64,000 nucleotides of DNA from Mallotus nudiflorus. Lineage: Eukaryota; Streptophyta; Magnoliopsida; Malpighiales; Euphorbiaceae. The stretch lies in contig CANTUR010000382.1 of assembly GCA_947683625.1 (NCBI GenBank), positions 62,001 to 126,000 of the forward strand, in the 5' to 3' direction. Of this stretch, positions 1-10,691 are shown piece by piece. How positions within the stretch are numbered: position 1 is the stretch's first letter; every line of letters starts with the position of its first letter. The translations under genes and the position numbers were made by a program. The notes beneath the pieces are model-generated. The model did not search any database, had not been told where the DNA came from, and saw only the letters and a program-made list of their open reading frames with translations.

Positions 1-480
1 AAAGCTCGGTTGACCTAGTGTCTCGGGGCTAATCACACTGATAGTGAAACTATGATAGCTTGATTCACTTAGTGTCTCGGGGCTAGTCTACTATCCAAAA
101 ATGGAATAAGATAATTAATTTGGAATTAAGTGAGCCTGTATGGCTAGTGAGATATTTTTGGTTGAGGTTGCGAATTTCTATAGTTCTATTTGATCCTTCA
201 TTTAAATAAATATTTTTTTCATTTAATATATATATAAGCGTATTTTAGCATCTGTGTGAAATGCCTATATATATATATGTATATATATATATATTGATGC
301 TTGACTATATATGATTTTAGGTTGCATGCATGTGTATTATAATAATTCACTCAGTGAGGTTTGATCCACCCTTAACCATTTTTTTCAAGAGAGTCTTCAT
401 CGGACCGTACTAGTAGTGCTTTACACCGGTCTTCTTCTGCCCCAGCTATTTTAGTGTATTAGTCCAAAATTGTGTATACT
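1..480 (+). repeat. Chromovirus-like LTR fragment
   Basis: No coding. A 14-base motif, gtgtctcggggcta, occurs at about 19 and again at about 72, a 53-bp direct repeat. Similar 'gctcggttg...' repeats lie inside the Tekay LTR near 59,440-59,640. Around 346-366 the text 'ttcactcagtgaggt' resembles the tagtgagatctgagt stretch of that LTR near 59,978, which is downstream of the tandem region there too. I infer the distal part of a related LTR on the plus strand, cut by the window edge on the left and joined to Athila pol at about 480-497. A (TA)n tract lies at about 265-294. The exact right border is not visible. Confidence 0.5.
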
Positions 481-496
481 TAGAATTCTCTTAGAG

Positions 497-1790
497 GATA
501 ATGCTAAGCCCTCTATTGAAGGTCAAAGGAGTTTAACTCCTACTCTCAAAGAAGTAGTGAGAAAGGAGGTAATTAAGTTGCTTGATAGTGGAATCGTATA
601 TTCCATTAGTGATAGTAATTAGGTCAGCCCTATTCAAATTATTCTAAAGAAGGGAGGCTTAATTGTTGTTAGGAATAAATCTAATGATTTGATGCCTACT
701 AAAACTATCACAGGATGGCGTATGTGTATAGATTATAGGAAATTGAAGAAGGCAACTAGAACATATAATTTCCCATTACCTTTTATCAACCAAGTTTTTA
801 AAAGGCTAGCTAACTTCTCTTATTTTTATTACTTAGACAGACTAAGTGGTTTTTACTAAATTCCCATTCATCCTGAAGATCAATTTAAAACCACCTTTAC
901 ATGTCCATATGACACTTTTACTTTTAGGCAGATGCCTTTTGGTTTATGTAATGCACCTGTAACTTTCCAACAATGTATGTTTTCCATATTTGGTGATTTA
1001 CTTGATGATTGTGTAGAAGTTTTCATGGATGACTTTAGTGTTTATGGATCTAACTTTGTAAATTGTTTAGAAAATCTTTCTAAAGTTCTTGATGGGTGTA
1101 AGGAGCATGGATTAATTTTGAACTAGGAAAAATGTCACTTTATGGCACAATAAGGTATTGTGCTTGGCCACTTGATATCAAAGAGAGGTATTGAAGTTGA
1201 CAAAGTGAAAATTAAAGTGATTGCTAATTTTCCGCATCCAAAGTGTGTGAAGGAAATAAGAAGTTTTCTTAGACATGTGAGTTTTTATCAGAGATTTATT
1301 AAAGACTTTTTCCAAGGATGCAAAGTTGTTATGTAGACTACTTACTAAAGATGTTGTATTTGAGTTTGATGAGGCATGTGTTAATGCATTCAAAGCTTTG
1401 AAAAAGGCTCTTATTTCAACATTAGTTTTGTAACCACCTAATTGGGAGCAGTTGTTTAAAAATATGCGTGATGCTAGTAATTTTACAATGGGGGATGTTC
1501 TTGGTCAAAGGAAAGAGGAAAGCCTTGTGTGATATATTATGCCAGTAAACTACTTGATAGTTCTCAAATTAACTATACCACTATAGAGAAGGAGTTGCTC
1601 GCTATTGTGTATGCATTTGACAAGTTTATAGCATATCTACTAGGGCAAAAGATGATTGTATATTCTAATCATGTTGCTTTTAAATACCTTTTAAGTACGA
1701 AAGATGCAAAGTCTCGACTCCTATGGTGGATTTTAATGTTTCAAGAGTTTGATTGGGAAGTATGAGAGTTGCAGACCATCTATCATGACT
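497..1790 (+). pseudogene. Athila reverse transcriptase and RNase H
   Basis: Pol fragment of a Ty3/Gypsy element of the Athila lineage; it would copy element RNA into cDNA and degrade the RNA strand. It opens at the start of the RT domain (a stretch reading KEVVRKEVIKLLDSGI near 550-598), so gag, protease and the 5' LTR are absent. The fingers motif GWRMCIDYRKL (about 715-747), the MPFGLCNAP motif (932-958) and the catalytic box FMDD (1,022-1,033) are readable. RNase H follows at about 1,480-1,765, with YYASKLL and a TTIEKELLAIVYAFDKF helix carrying the expected glutamate. Stops (for example TAG replacing Trp in the VSP motif near 619) and frameshifts break it. Lineage assignment rests on the CNAP and FMDDFSVYG motifs, which I know from Athila. 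Confidence 0.85.
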
Positions 1791-2029
1791 AAACCAAGAA
1801 AGTTTAAAGGATTGTGATGATGGAATACTAATTAATGAAACATTTCATAGTGAACATCTCCTAAGTGTAGCATCAAAGGAACTTCGATAGTTTGCGGATA
1901 TCGCAAACTATCTTATGAGTGGTATTCTTCCTCATGGATTGGAGTATAGACAATGAAAGAAATTCTTACATGATAGTAAATTCTACTATTGGGAGGAGCC
2001 CTTGCTTTACAAGAGGTTTGCATATGGCT

Positions 2030-3141
2030 TGACTTGTAGATGAATTTCTTAGGAAGAAGTTCAAGATATTTTGAGGCATTGCCATTCTCTAGATGTTGGT
2101 GGACATTTTGGTGCAATCAAAATGGCATCCAAGGTACTATAATCTAGTTTTTAGTGGCCTACTTTATTTAAATATGAAAAGGAGTTTGTTCTAACATATG
2201 ATAGATGCCAAAGAATGGGTAACATATCTTAAAAGCATGAGATGCCTTTGAAAGGAATATTAAAAGTTAAACTTTTTATCTTTAGGGGATAGACTTTATA
2301 GGTCCATTTCCTCACTCTTCTAGTTACAAGTATATTTTGGTTATGCTCGATTATGTTTCTAAATGGGTGGAAGTAATGCCAACCATTACTAATGATGCTA
2401 AAGTGGTAAAGAAGATGCTCAAGAAAGTGATCTTCCTATGGTTTAGTACTCCAAGAGCATTGATAAGTGATGGAGGATCACATTTTTGCAATTATATGAT
2501 TGAAGCTCTTATGAAAAGGTATAGGGTGATGCATAAGATAGCCACTCCTTATCACCCATAGATAAGTGGACAAGTAGTGATAATCAAATGAGAGATTAAA
2601 TGGATTCTTGAGAAAATATTATCTTCTTCAAGAAAGGATTGGGCATTAAAGTTAAAAGATACTTTATGGGCATATAGGACAACCTTTAAAACTCTAATAG
2701 TCCTTACTCCTTATCAATTGGTTTATGGAAAGTCTTGTCATTTACCTATTTAGTTAGAAAACAAGGCATATTAGGCAACAAGGGCATTGCAATTTGATTT
2801 AATGAAGGCTGATAAGAAAAGGTTACTTTAACTTAATGAGTTAGAGGAACTACGATTAAATTCTTATAAGAATGATAAGTTATATAAAGATCGTACCAAG
2901 CTATGGCATGGCTAGCATTTATCTAAGAAGGAATTTCATGAAGGAGAGTTTGCTCTCCTTTATAATTCAAGACTTAGGTTATTTCTAGGAAAATTGAAGT
3001 CACAATGCTCTAACTTTTCAAAATTATCAAAGTTTACCCTCATGGAGAAATTGATATTGCTCAAAATAAGGGAGCAAATTTAAAGGTTAATGGGCATTGT
3101 CTCAAGCCCTACTTGATTAGGGAAGCAGTTGCTCTGAGTTG
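2030..3141 (+). pseudogene. Athila integrase
   Basis: Integrase remnant following the Athila RNase H. A GGHF motif from the zinc-binding region is at about 2,098, and cysteine C-x2-style residues (CQRMGN) are near 2,207. The catalytic core reads IDFIGPFP then VMLDYVSKW (about 2,340), the second acid is in ISDGGSHF (about 2,463), and the third is the E of KxEIKW near 2,590, so all three catalytic positions still hold acids, but a stop sits beside the last one. The C-terminal part has an EGEFALLYNSRL motif (about 2,940-2,975) and ends near GHCLKPYL and a stop at about 3,139. Several in-frame stops make it non-functional. It is in the same order as in Athila pol and 250 bp downstream of RNase H. 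Confidence 0.85.
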
Positions 3142-4101
3142 ATCAATCTCTCTATCTACACTTTAATCAAATTATGGTAAAGTCAAGCTATAGAATTTCA
3201 ATATTTTAGCCAGGTAATATTCACACATTTCTTTTCCATTTCATGGTATGTATTTTTCTTAGTTTATTTTACTTATTCATCCACATTTCAATTAGTATCT
3301 TTATTTCTAATATATATTTTGTTTATGATGAGTTTATTATCCCATTTTTATGCATTTTTACATATAATTCATACATTTTTGAAGAGTGTCTCATTAGAAG
3401 CCTTAATTACACATATTAGTACACATTGGCATGACTCGTCACATTATTACTAATCATAACAGAGGCATATTGTCATGAGTTGTCAACACATGATGACTCG
3501 TAACAGGGACCAATCATCATAAGTCATAACATAGGTGATGACTCATGCCTATAACCTTAACCTAACACCTTGCCATTTCACATGCACACACACCTTCAAG
3601 CTTTTATTTTCTTAACATTTTTCACTTATTACACATTTTTATTTGTCCTATTCTATTATATTTTTTTTATTTATCTATTTATATACCCAACCAACATAAA
3701 TTTAAGTAGTAAAAAAAGCAATATCTTTTCCAAGAAAAGTCATGCCTTTTCACCAATTTTCATACCTTTTAACTAACCCATATGACCTTTCACAATCAAA
3801 CTTACACCTCATAACCTATAACTCACACACTTACTACCCCTATAAATATACCCTTTGATTACCCATTTCCCTTACAATTAATTCATATACGTTTTGTGTC
3901 TCCTTCATTCCCTTATATACATCCTTTCTCCTCTTAAATTTTTCACTTTACATCCCTTTTATCACTTATATTTTCTACTACCTTTTCACTCTCCTGGCCC
4001 TAACCAAACCATCTCCCTTAATTCCTCTCATTTATTTGTTTTTTTATCACGATTTCTCTACTTCATTCTCTACGTTTCTCAATAATCATATCATACTCTC
4101 C
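3142..4101 (+). other. Athila spacer between integrase and downstream gene
   Basis: About 960 bp with no convincing gene; short open frames here are T-rich and low complexity. Between about 3,430 and 3,550 there are several imperfect copies of a motif built on 'atgactcgt' and its variants. The same kind of motif recurs inside the Athila LTR near 6,660-6,740 (cacgagtcatcacc). It probably acts as untranslated leader for the downstream gene, by position only. Confidence 0.5.
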
Positions 4102-5330
4102 ATGGGTAAGATAAGAGGTTCATCTTCAAAGAGGCCACATGTGGAGGAGGAACATCAAAAGATGAAAATCTTTCAAACAGTTACAAGGAAAAGTTCCCTA
4201 TCCTCACTCTTGGTGAAGGAGCAAGGTTTTCCATGATCAAATTTAGGGAAATCACCTCTTGTAAGTATATTCCTAATTCCATTTTGGGAGATGTGGGTAT
4301 GCTTGAATCCTTTGATAAATTGTTGACTCAATATGGACTTAAGTTTGTACCTATGTATAAAGATACATTTTGTTGATTTAATCACAAAATTCTACACTAC
4401 ACTTATGTGAATTCAAAGAATTCACAAATCCTAGAATTTTGCATGGTAGGGAATAAGCACCACCTCACATACTTATCCATGCAATATAATTTTGGTTTTA
4501 AGAAAGATGGATTGTGTGAACCCCTACCATCTTTTAACTTGAATGAATTCTAGGATTTTCTTACTAATTTGCAATCTCCATTTTAGCCTGGGAAAGGAAA
4601 GGCTATGTTTATTAAAGATTTGAAATATTGGTTATTGCATAAAGTGATTGCATGTGTCATTTTTCATAAAACTGAGTTTAATAGGGTTTCTATATGAGAA
4701 TTATTTTTAATGTGGTGTATTTACCATAAGAAACAAGTCTCTTTGATATTCAACCAATTGTTGGCTTGTGCTCCATGTAAGGATGTACCCTTAACTCATG
4801 CCCATGTGATTACTATTATTGTTAAATCTTTGAATGTTGATCTTTCTAACTTTACCAGAATTATTAAGTGCTCTTATTTCAAAAAGCAAGCATTTATTTA
4901 CAAAGAGGTTATTGATGCCCCATTCTGCTTGATTCCTATAAAAATAAGGTCATATTGGAGGGGAATTGAATAACCACCTCTGGTTGAGGAGCATTATGCA
5001 GAGGAAGAGGAAGGACCTAATCCCGAGGAGGAAGAACCTACTTATACACCATTTGGTGATGTCCCTATGCTTAGTTATCCTATTTGAGTGGATGCTAATG
5101 GTTCATCCAGTTCAACACCCCTTGTTTAGGACCAAATATTGGAGGCATAAATTGCAATACAACATCAGTTAAATGACATAGAGTTTCACAACTAACAACT
5201 CGATCGTCGTTAATGAAAAATGGAGTACAAGTTGAACCAATTTTTTGCTCATTCTAGGTACCCAATTGGGTCTCCATCTCCTACCCATACTGATGACCAG
5301 GGGAATACTACTTTCCTTTTCATTACTTTG
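4102..5330 (+). pseudogene. Athila gene downstream of pol (env position)
   Basis: Athila elements carry an additional gene between integrase and the 3' LTR. Here an ATG at 4,102 opens a basic N-terminus (MGKIRGSSSKRPHVEEE). After a frameshift near 4,234 the reading resumes as KFREITSCKYIP, then LESFDKLLTQYGL, a LEFCMV and LTYLSMQYNFGF stretch, and finally a helix-rich block at 4,710-4,970 with LTHAHVITIIVKSLNVDL. The pattern (short beta-rich block, then a helical block) resembles the ATHILA ORF-1 or plant transposon domain found in such elements. No signal peptide or convincing membrane helix is visible, so an envelope role is not supported. Multiple stops and frameshifts are present, and the acidic tail (EEHYAEEEEGPNPEEEE) runs in another frame near 4,990-5,035. 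Confidence 0.6.
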
Positions 5331-6422
5331 TTTTGATTACATTGAGGACAATTCATTTTTTTTAAGTGTAGGGGAAAGGATATTAGTAGTATATTATTAG
5401 TATATTTTATGTCTATGTGTTTTATGTTTATGTGTTATGTCATTTTGCATGTTTGCATTTATTCTATCATTCATTTTCTTTTTATATTTAATAAGTAGTT
5501 GTCTTATAAGTTTTATTCATTTTGGTTGAGGTTAAGCATTAATATTGATAATTAGATTTTGCATGCTCTATTGATAGAACTTGAAAGTTTCATTTAGTAT
5601 AGGTTATAAATTTTTCTTTTTATCATTTTTTATTATTTATAGAATCAAAGAATGTTTAATTAACTCGGTAACTATGCTTAAGGCTAAGATAGTAAGGACT
5701 TAAGCTAAGATTTTCTTAGGAATATAAGTTACCTTTGAGAAACTATAGCCATAATACTTATGGAACTCAATTTTCAATAATGGATGAGAAAAAAAAGAAA
5801 AAATACAAAAATACAAAAAAAAAGAAAAAAATAATATATGCTTTTGAAGTTTTCATTTCGAGTAAGTTTGTGTGTAATTGAGTATACTCCTTAGTTATAT
5901 TCATTAGGAAAGGGATGTGCAACATCATAAGTAGATGTACTTTGAGTAAATTGTGTGTAATTGAGTATGCTCCTTAGTTACATTCATTCATAAAGAAAAC
6001 ATCTAAAAAAATATATTATTATTGAATAAAATGTCTAAAAATGCCATGAGAAGAGTGAGTTGATGTGTGTGCTTAATATTGTCTCAAGTTGCTTTTGCTT
6101 CTAAGAATTCCTAAGTTTGGAGAATAATTATTTTAGCTAAGTAGATTGGTTAGAACTTTGACTTTGTATTATTGATTTTATTCTTAGTAAATTGAGATAA
6201 ATTGGTAAATTTATTGCTTATGCTATGAAGCTTATTTGTTTTATTATTGTGGAGCATTAAAGTTTAATTATTAAACTATCCTTTTATAACCTTTTTCATT
6301 ATTTAAATGATTGCATAAGATAATTACATTTGCTTTCAAAGAGATAAAAAAATTTTGTGCTTTTCTATACTAGATGTTTATTTCTTGCTTGAGGGCAAGC
6401 AAGATTTAAGTGTGGGGCAGTT
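5331..6422 (+). other. Athila 3' untranslated region with two PPT-like tracts
   Basis: No gene. A first polypurine-like tract, aagtgtaggggaaagga, is at 5,364-5,380. A second, aagtgtggggcag, is at 6,408-6,420, immediately before the LTR. Both are preceded by similar text (gaggacaa and gagggcaagcaa). Between them is a direct duplication of about 50 bp (5,858-5,910 and 5,942-5,991, period about 83 bp) built on gtgtgtaattgagtat. An A-rich stretch lies at 5,787-5,832. The second tract is taken as the functional plus-strand primer because it abuts the LTR. Confidence 0.65.
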
Positions 6423-7948
6423 TGATATAATGCAAATGTGCATAGTTATTTAGGTTAGTTAAGGTTTATTTTCATTCAATTTCATTATGTTTTGTGTGTT
6501 TATTTGATTATGAAATTGTTGTTTTTATGTGTTTTATTTTTATGATACATTATGTAGGTTTTATTCATGTTCTAGGCTTAAATGATGTTTAGAAGACACT
6601 TGGAGTTAATTATAACAAGATAGGAAGCAAAAGAAATCAAGATTGGATCCTTGAGAAGAGGCACGAGTCATCACCATAGGCATAACTCATAATAGAGAGT
6701 CTTTATGATAAGTTGTCACCTTATGAAAAGTCGGCACAATGATGCCTTGCCAAAGCGTTGCAATTTTCTAGTTTGACCAGCTTTTGTATTTTTGCCATAA
6801 CTTCATTTACAGACATCCAAATTAGATGATTCAAGTTGTTATAGAAAGATAACATAATGATCTACAATTTACAGAAGGAACTTTCTAAAGTTAAAATGAT
6901 ATATATAGTATAAATGGCTCCTAAATCTACAGTATTTGTAAAGGAGAGTGACTTTTCATGTCAAGTAGTGCCTTTCCAATTCTAAACAAGTTCTAATCAC
7001 TTATAGCCACTTTTGAAGTCTATATACACATTATTTCTTATCTGAACCAATATATATATACATAAAAGGTAGACATCTAAAAGTTATAGTGTTTTAGAGA
7101 TAGAACAATTATCATTTGTATTAGGAATCATTATGTAAGGCCAAGAATAAGAGAATAACATCCTACATCAAGTATCCTTTAGAAGACATATAAGGGATTT
7201 TTTCCTGTTTAATCCTTTATCTCTTTCTCTCTTTTTTCTATGTTAAATTTGGTTTTCTTTTGTTGCTCTTTGATTATGTGTCTAGGCTAAGTCTTTGTAT
7301 GAGAATTGTAATGATAAATTAATATTAAGAACAATATTTCTAAAGTATTTTGTTTATGTTTTACTTTCAGTTAGAGAAAAAGGTGTTACATGTGCTTGGA
7401 AATCATATATAATGTGTTAATTGATTTGTTAATAATGATGATTAGGACAATTTGGTGGAAAGTGATTGAAGTTCCTTAAGTATTACAAATCACCTGGACA
7501 CAAGGGTTTTGTCTTAAGGGAAATATAATTGGTATGCTATCTATATTTGTTTTCTCTTATCCCTAAAATGATATGATAGTACATGTAGGCACTAGGAGGA
7601 GATACCTTTGATTAACAATGACAGTTGCTTTTGAAGACTATAAACTAATTTCCAATCATGCATTGTATATTATTTATGCTTAAAGTTCTTATTTGATTTT
7701 GAATTATAATTTCTCATATGCAAGTATTCTGAATAGTTTCTTTCAATTCTTATAGTTTTCTTGATAATTGATTAGTAAATGAAATTTCTTTATTCATTAA
7801 TTATGACTACTATTAGTTAATATTAATTTACCTATCCATCTAAGTATCTAGTTAACACAAGATTACTCTAAATTCTCGAGTGTTCGACACCCTTTTTGCT
7901 TTATACTAAGTCTTAGAGACTAGGGTATTATAATTTGACCTGTAATCA
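6423..7948 (+). repeat. Athila 3' LTR
   Basis: Begins TGATATAATG directly after the PPT at 6,408-6,420, as in other Athila-type elements. The right border is set at a terminal 'gtaatca' near 7,948, just before readable Tat integrase on the opposite strand begins at about 7,985; this border is an estimate. Length about 1.5 kb. The 5' LTR lies outside the window or is lost, so no LTR pair can be compared. It contains cacgagtcatcacc-type motifs near 6,660 also seen in the spacer after integrase. Confidence 0.65.
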
Positions 7949-7984
7949 ATTTCTCTCTTAGATCAAACACTATTGCTCTATACT

Positions 7985-9190
7985 ATTTTAACACCATGTC
8001 CCTAGCTCTTATTTTCCCTGGCCTTACTTTCTTGTTGAATGACATTACTATCCTCCTCTAATATATATGAGTATGAAATAAAGCATCCATCCTCTTCTCA
8101 TCTAGAGATACCAAATGATCATATCTCTTTTATGCCCATTCATTCTTAGGCATTTTGGCCTCCATAACCACTCTCAAAGGCTTTATCTCAGTTTCTATAG
8201 GCAAAACTGCTTCACAGCCATACACCGAGGAGAACGGAGTTTGGCCTGTGGTAGTTCTGATTGTAGTTTTGTATCCCCACAAAGGTAAAGGAAAGGTACT
8301 CAGACTAGTCTTTATATGTTTTGACAATCTTAGAGAGGATTTTTTTAATATTCTTATTCATTGCTTCCACTGCTCCATTAACATGAGGTTGATATGGTGA
8401 AGACTTATGATGCTCGATCCCATATTTCTATAATAACTCTACCATCTTTGTTTGAAACTAAACCCCATTATCCATCATAATGTGATGTAGAAACCCATAT
8501 CTTCAAATAAGATTCTTCTCAATAAATTGGGCCATCTTCTTTGCCTTTAGAGTATTAAAAGATTCAGCATCTACCCATCTATAGAAGTAATCAATTGCCA
8601 TAACTATGTACTTATGTCCATTCAATACTATTGACCTTATTTCCCCTATGATATCAATCCCCCATGCTACAAAAGTCCAATGAGATAATAAACTATTCAA
8701 CACCATTGAGGAAGGTGGTTGAGATTCCCATAGATATGACACTAATGGCATTACCTTACCGTTTTAATGCAATTTATTTCCATGCTCATCTAGTAGTACC
8801 CTTGTCTTCTTTACTAGGATTATTCCATTCATCTGAGAACCACAAGCTCCTTTATGAATCTCCTTCATTACCTCTTCTGCTTCATTTTTCTTAAGACATA
8901 TGAGTTGTATCCCATTCAGCATTCTCTTATACAACACCCCATTGTGACTTGCAAAATTACATGCAAGAACACGTAGGGCATATCTTTCTTTTGAAGTGGC
9001 TTCATTTGGATATTTTCCTTCCTTGATAAACCTTTGAACATCATAAAACCATGGCTTCTCTTCGGGCCCTACTTGAAGTCCTATAATCTGCTCACTATAA
9101 TGACATGGACCTCTTGATTTTATGATTACTAACGGCTTTATAGTCAATCCAGTTACACTATCCCACATTGAAGAGAACATTCATAGAGCA
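7985..9190 (-). pseudogene. Tat-lineage integrase
   Basis: Minus-strand integrase of a Ty3/Gypsy element of the Tat group. Reading from 9,180 down, the zinc-binding region includes a GVLYKRML motif and EIHKGACGSQMNG (H and C of H2C2). The catalytic core has WGIDIIGEI (about 8,660) and MAIDYFYRWVDAES (about 8,590). The C-terminal part reads LPLWGYKTTIRTTTGQTP and VYGCEAVLPIE (about 8,220-8,290), a signature I associate with Tat integrases. It then decays through DEKRMDALFH and FNKKVRP to about 7,985, where it is cut next to the Athila LTR. Stops interrupt it near 8,060 and 8,750. It lies 3' of the RNase H domains on the same strand, as expected for this lineage. Confidence 0.85.
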
Positions 9191-9229
9191 TTTTCCATTT
9201 GATTATCATCTCTTAATATCTGTTCTTTA

Positions 9230-9540
9230 TTAAAGTCCTCAAATAGCAAACATATGGTTTTAGCTTTTCTTCCTTTACTTCCCATTCTTCATTAGCCTAA
9301 ATAATAACCAACATCAAATCCCCATTTACTAACAACTCTTTTGCTCCAGTTACCATTGCTACTTTCACTCCATGAATGTATGCCTCACACTTAGCCATAT
9401 TATTAGTTACTTTAAAATCCAATTTCTTGGCCATTGGTATGGTTTCTCCTTCTGGCATAACAAGGATCACTCTTAAGCTAGCTCTTTATTGTTTATAGCC
9501 CCATCAAAATAAAGCTTCCCTTCCTAATGCTCTATAATTG
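9230..9540 (-). pseudogene. Second (archaeal-type) RNase H of the Tat element
   Basis: Tat-group retrotransposons carry an extra RNase H domain between the usual RNase H and integrase. On the minus strand, a YFDGAINN motif (near 9,510) holds the first acid. The region at 9,310-9,414 reads NNMAKCEAYIHGVKVAM followed by ELLVNGDLMLVI. This matches the layout NN-x-AEYEA...GD of the archaeal-type enzyme. The usual AEYEA is AKCEA here, so the expected catalytic glutamate appears to be lysine. Frameshifts separate the pieces. The domain supports the Tat assignment independently of RT. Confidence 0.75.
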
Positions 9541-10671
9541 CTACATTCTCATATTGAAATTCTAGGTTCCATAGTTCATGACTATCGACTGCATTTTGTG
9601 CTAGGAATTTTGCTATTGCTCTTCCTTTGATAACCTTTGTGGTAATGTACTCTATATCAAATTCAGTTAGGAGTACGAGCTATTGAGACTTCCTTGCAGT
9701 CAAAGCATGTATCTATAGTAAGTATCTTAAGGGATCTCTCTTTAAAATAGCTTGAACCCTATAAGACTAAAAGTAAAGCCTCAATTTTCTTATTGCCCAA
9801 ATCATGATCAAACATGCCTTTTCCACTGAATCATACTTTTCTTCATATGGCAAGAACTTTTTGCTGAGGTAATACACTGCGTGCTCTATCCCATCCAGTC
9901 TTTCTTAGGCTAATATTGCCCCCATTGCCTTTTCCTGTAGATCCAAATACTAGATCAACAGTTTACCTTGCCTTAGTAGTCTCTATATAGGTGGATTAGT
10001 GAGATATTCTTTTATCTTATTAAAGGCCTTCTGACAATCATCGTTCCACTCTATAAGTTGATCTTTTCTCAATATCTTAAAGATCGGGTCACAAATATTA
10101 GTAAGCCTTACAATGAATGTGTTAACATATTGTAACCTATTAATAAACCCTCTCACTTCTTTCTTTGTCTTTTGTGCTGGCATTTCCTGAATAGCTTTTA
10201 CTTTATCCAAATATACTTCGATTCCTCTGCTATTAACTATATGCCCCAGCAGCTTCCTTGAAGTAACTCTAAAAATGCATTTCTTTGGGTTGAGTTTTAG
10301 ATTATACTTCTCAATGCACGCTAAGAACTTATCCAGTGCTTTAAAGTATCCCTCTCTTGTGTCTGACTTGACCATCTTGTCATATACATACACCTCAATT
10401 TCCTTATGCATCATGTGGTGGTAAAGAGTAATAGCTACCCTTTGTTATATTTCACGTACATTTTTCAACCCAAAAGGCATAACCTTATAACAATAGGTCC
10501 CTCATTCCATAATGAAAGTTGTCATGATCTTATCCATAATCTAATTATACCTAGAGAACCCATCCATGAAAGAATACATTGCACTTGATGCCACAATATC
10601 CACTATGACATTAATGTGGAGTAAAGGAAAGTCATCTTTGGGACATGCTTTATTTAAATCTCTATGTTAAA
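9541..10671 (-). pseudogene. Tat reverse transcriptase and RNase H (5'-truncated)
   Basis: Reading leftwards from 10,671 the sequence starts abruptly inside RT at RDLNKACPKDDFP. SFMDGFSRYN, GTYCYKVMPFGLKN and MMHKEIEVYVYDKMVKS follow. The expected YVDDM box reads YVYDK, so one catalytic aspartate is lost. Downstream are NPKKCIFRV, a GHIVNSRGIEV block (about 10,235) and the connection helix; RNase H (MGAILA...FLPYEEKYDSVEKACLIMIWA) lies at about 9,760-9,920. Gag, protease and the first third of RT are missing. The break at 10,671-10,673 coincides with a PPT on the plus strand, so this is a rearrangement junction and not simple decay. Confidence 0.85.
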
Positions 10672-10672
10672 A

Positions 10673-10691
10673 GAAAAGGAATGGGGGACTA
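10673..10691 (+). promoter_or_regulatory. Polypurine tract, plus strand
   Basis: The text aaaagaaaaggaatggggg runs immediately up to 'acta' and a TGTTAAAA at 10,692. A purine run ending in five Gs before TG is the expected plus-strand primer of an LTR element. No coding of the same orientation lies upstream; the opposite-strand Tat RT ends at 10,671. Confidence 0.55.

Noticed and set aside
1178..2116. Minus-strand open frames across Athila pol
   Set aside because: They are antisense to readable RT, RNase H and integrase motifs.
3570..4085. Hydrophobic open frames before the Athila downstream gene
   Set aside because: T-rich low-complexity spacer; the readable Athila gene starts at 4,102 in the frame of its own motifs.
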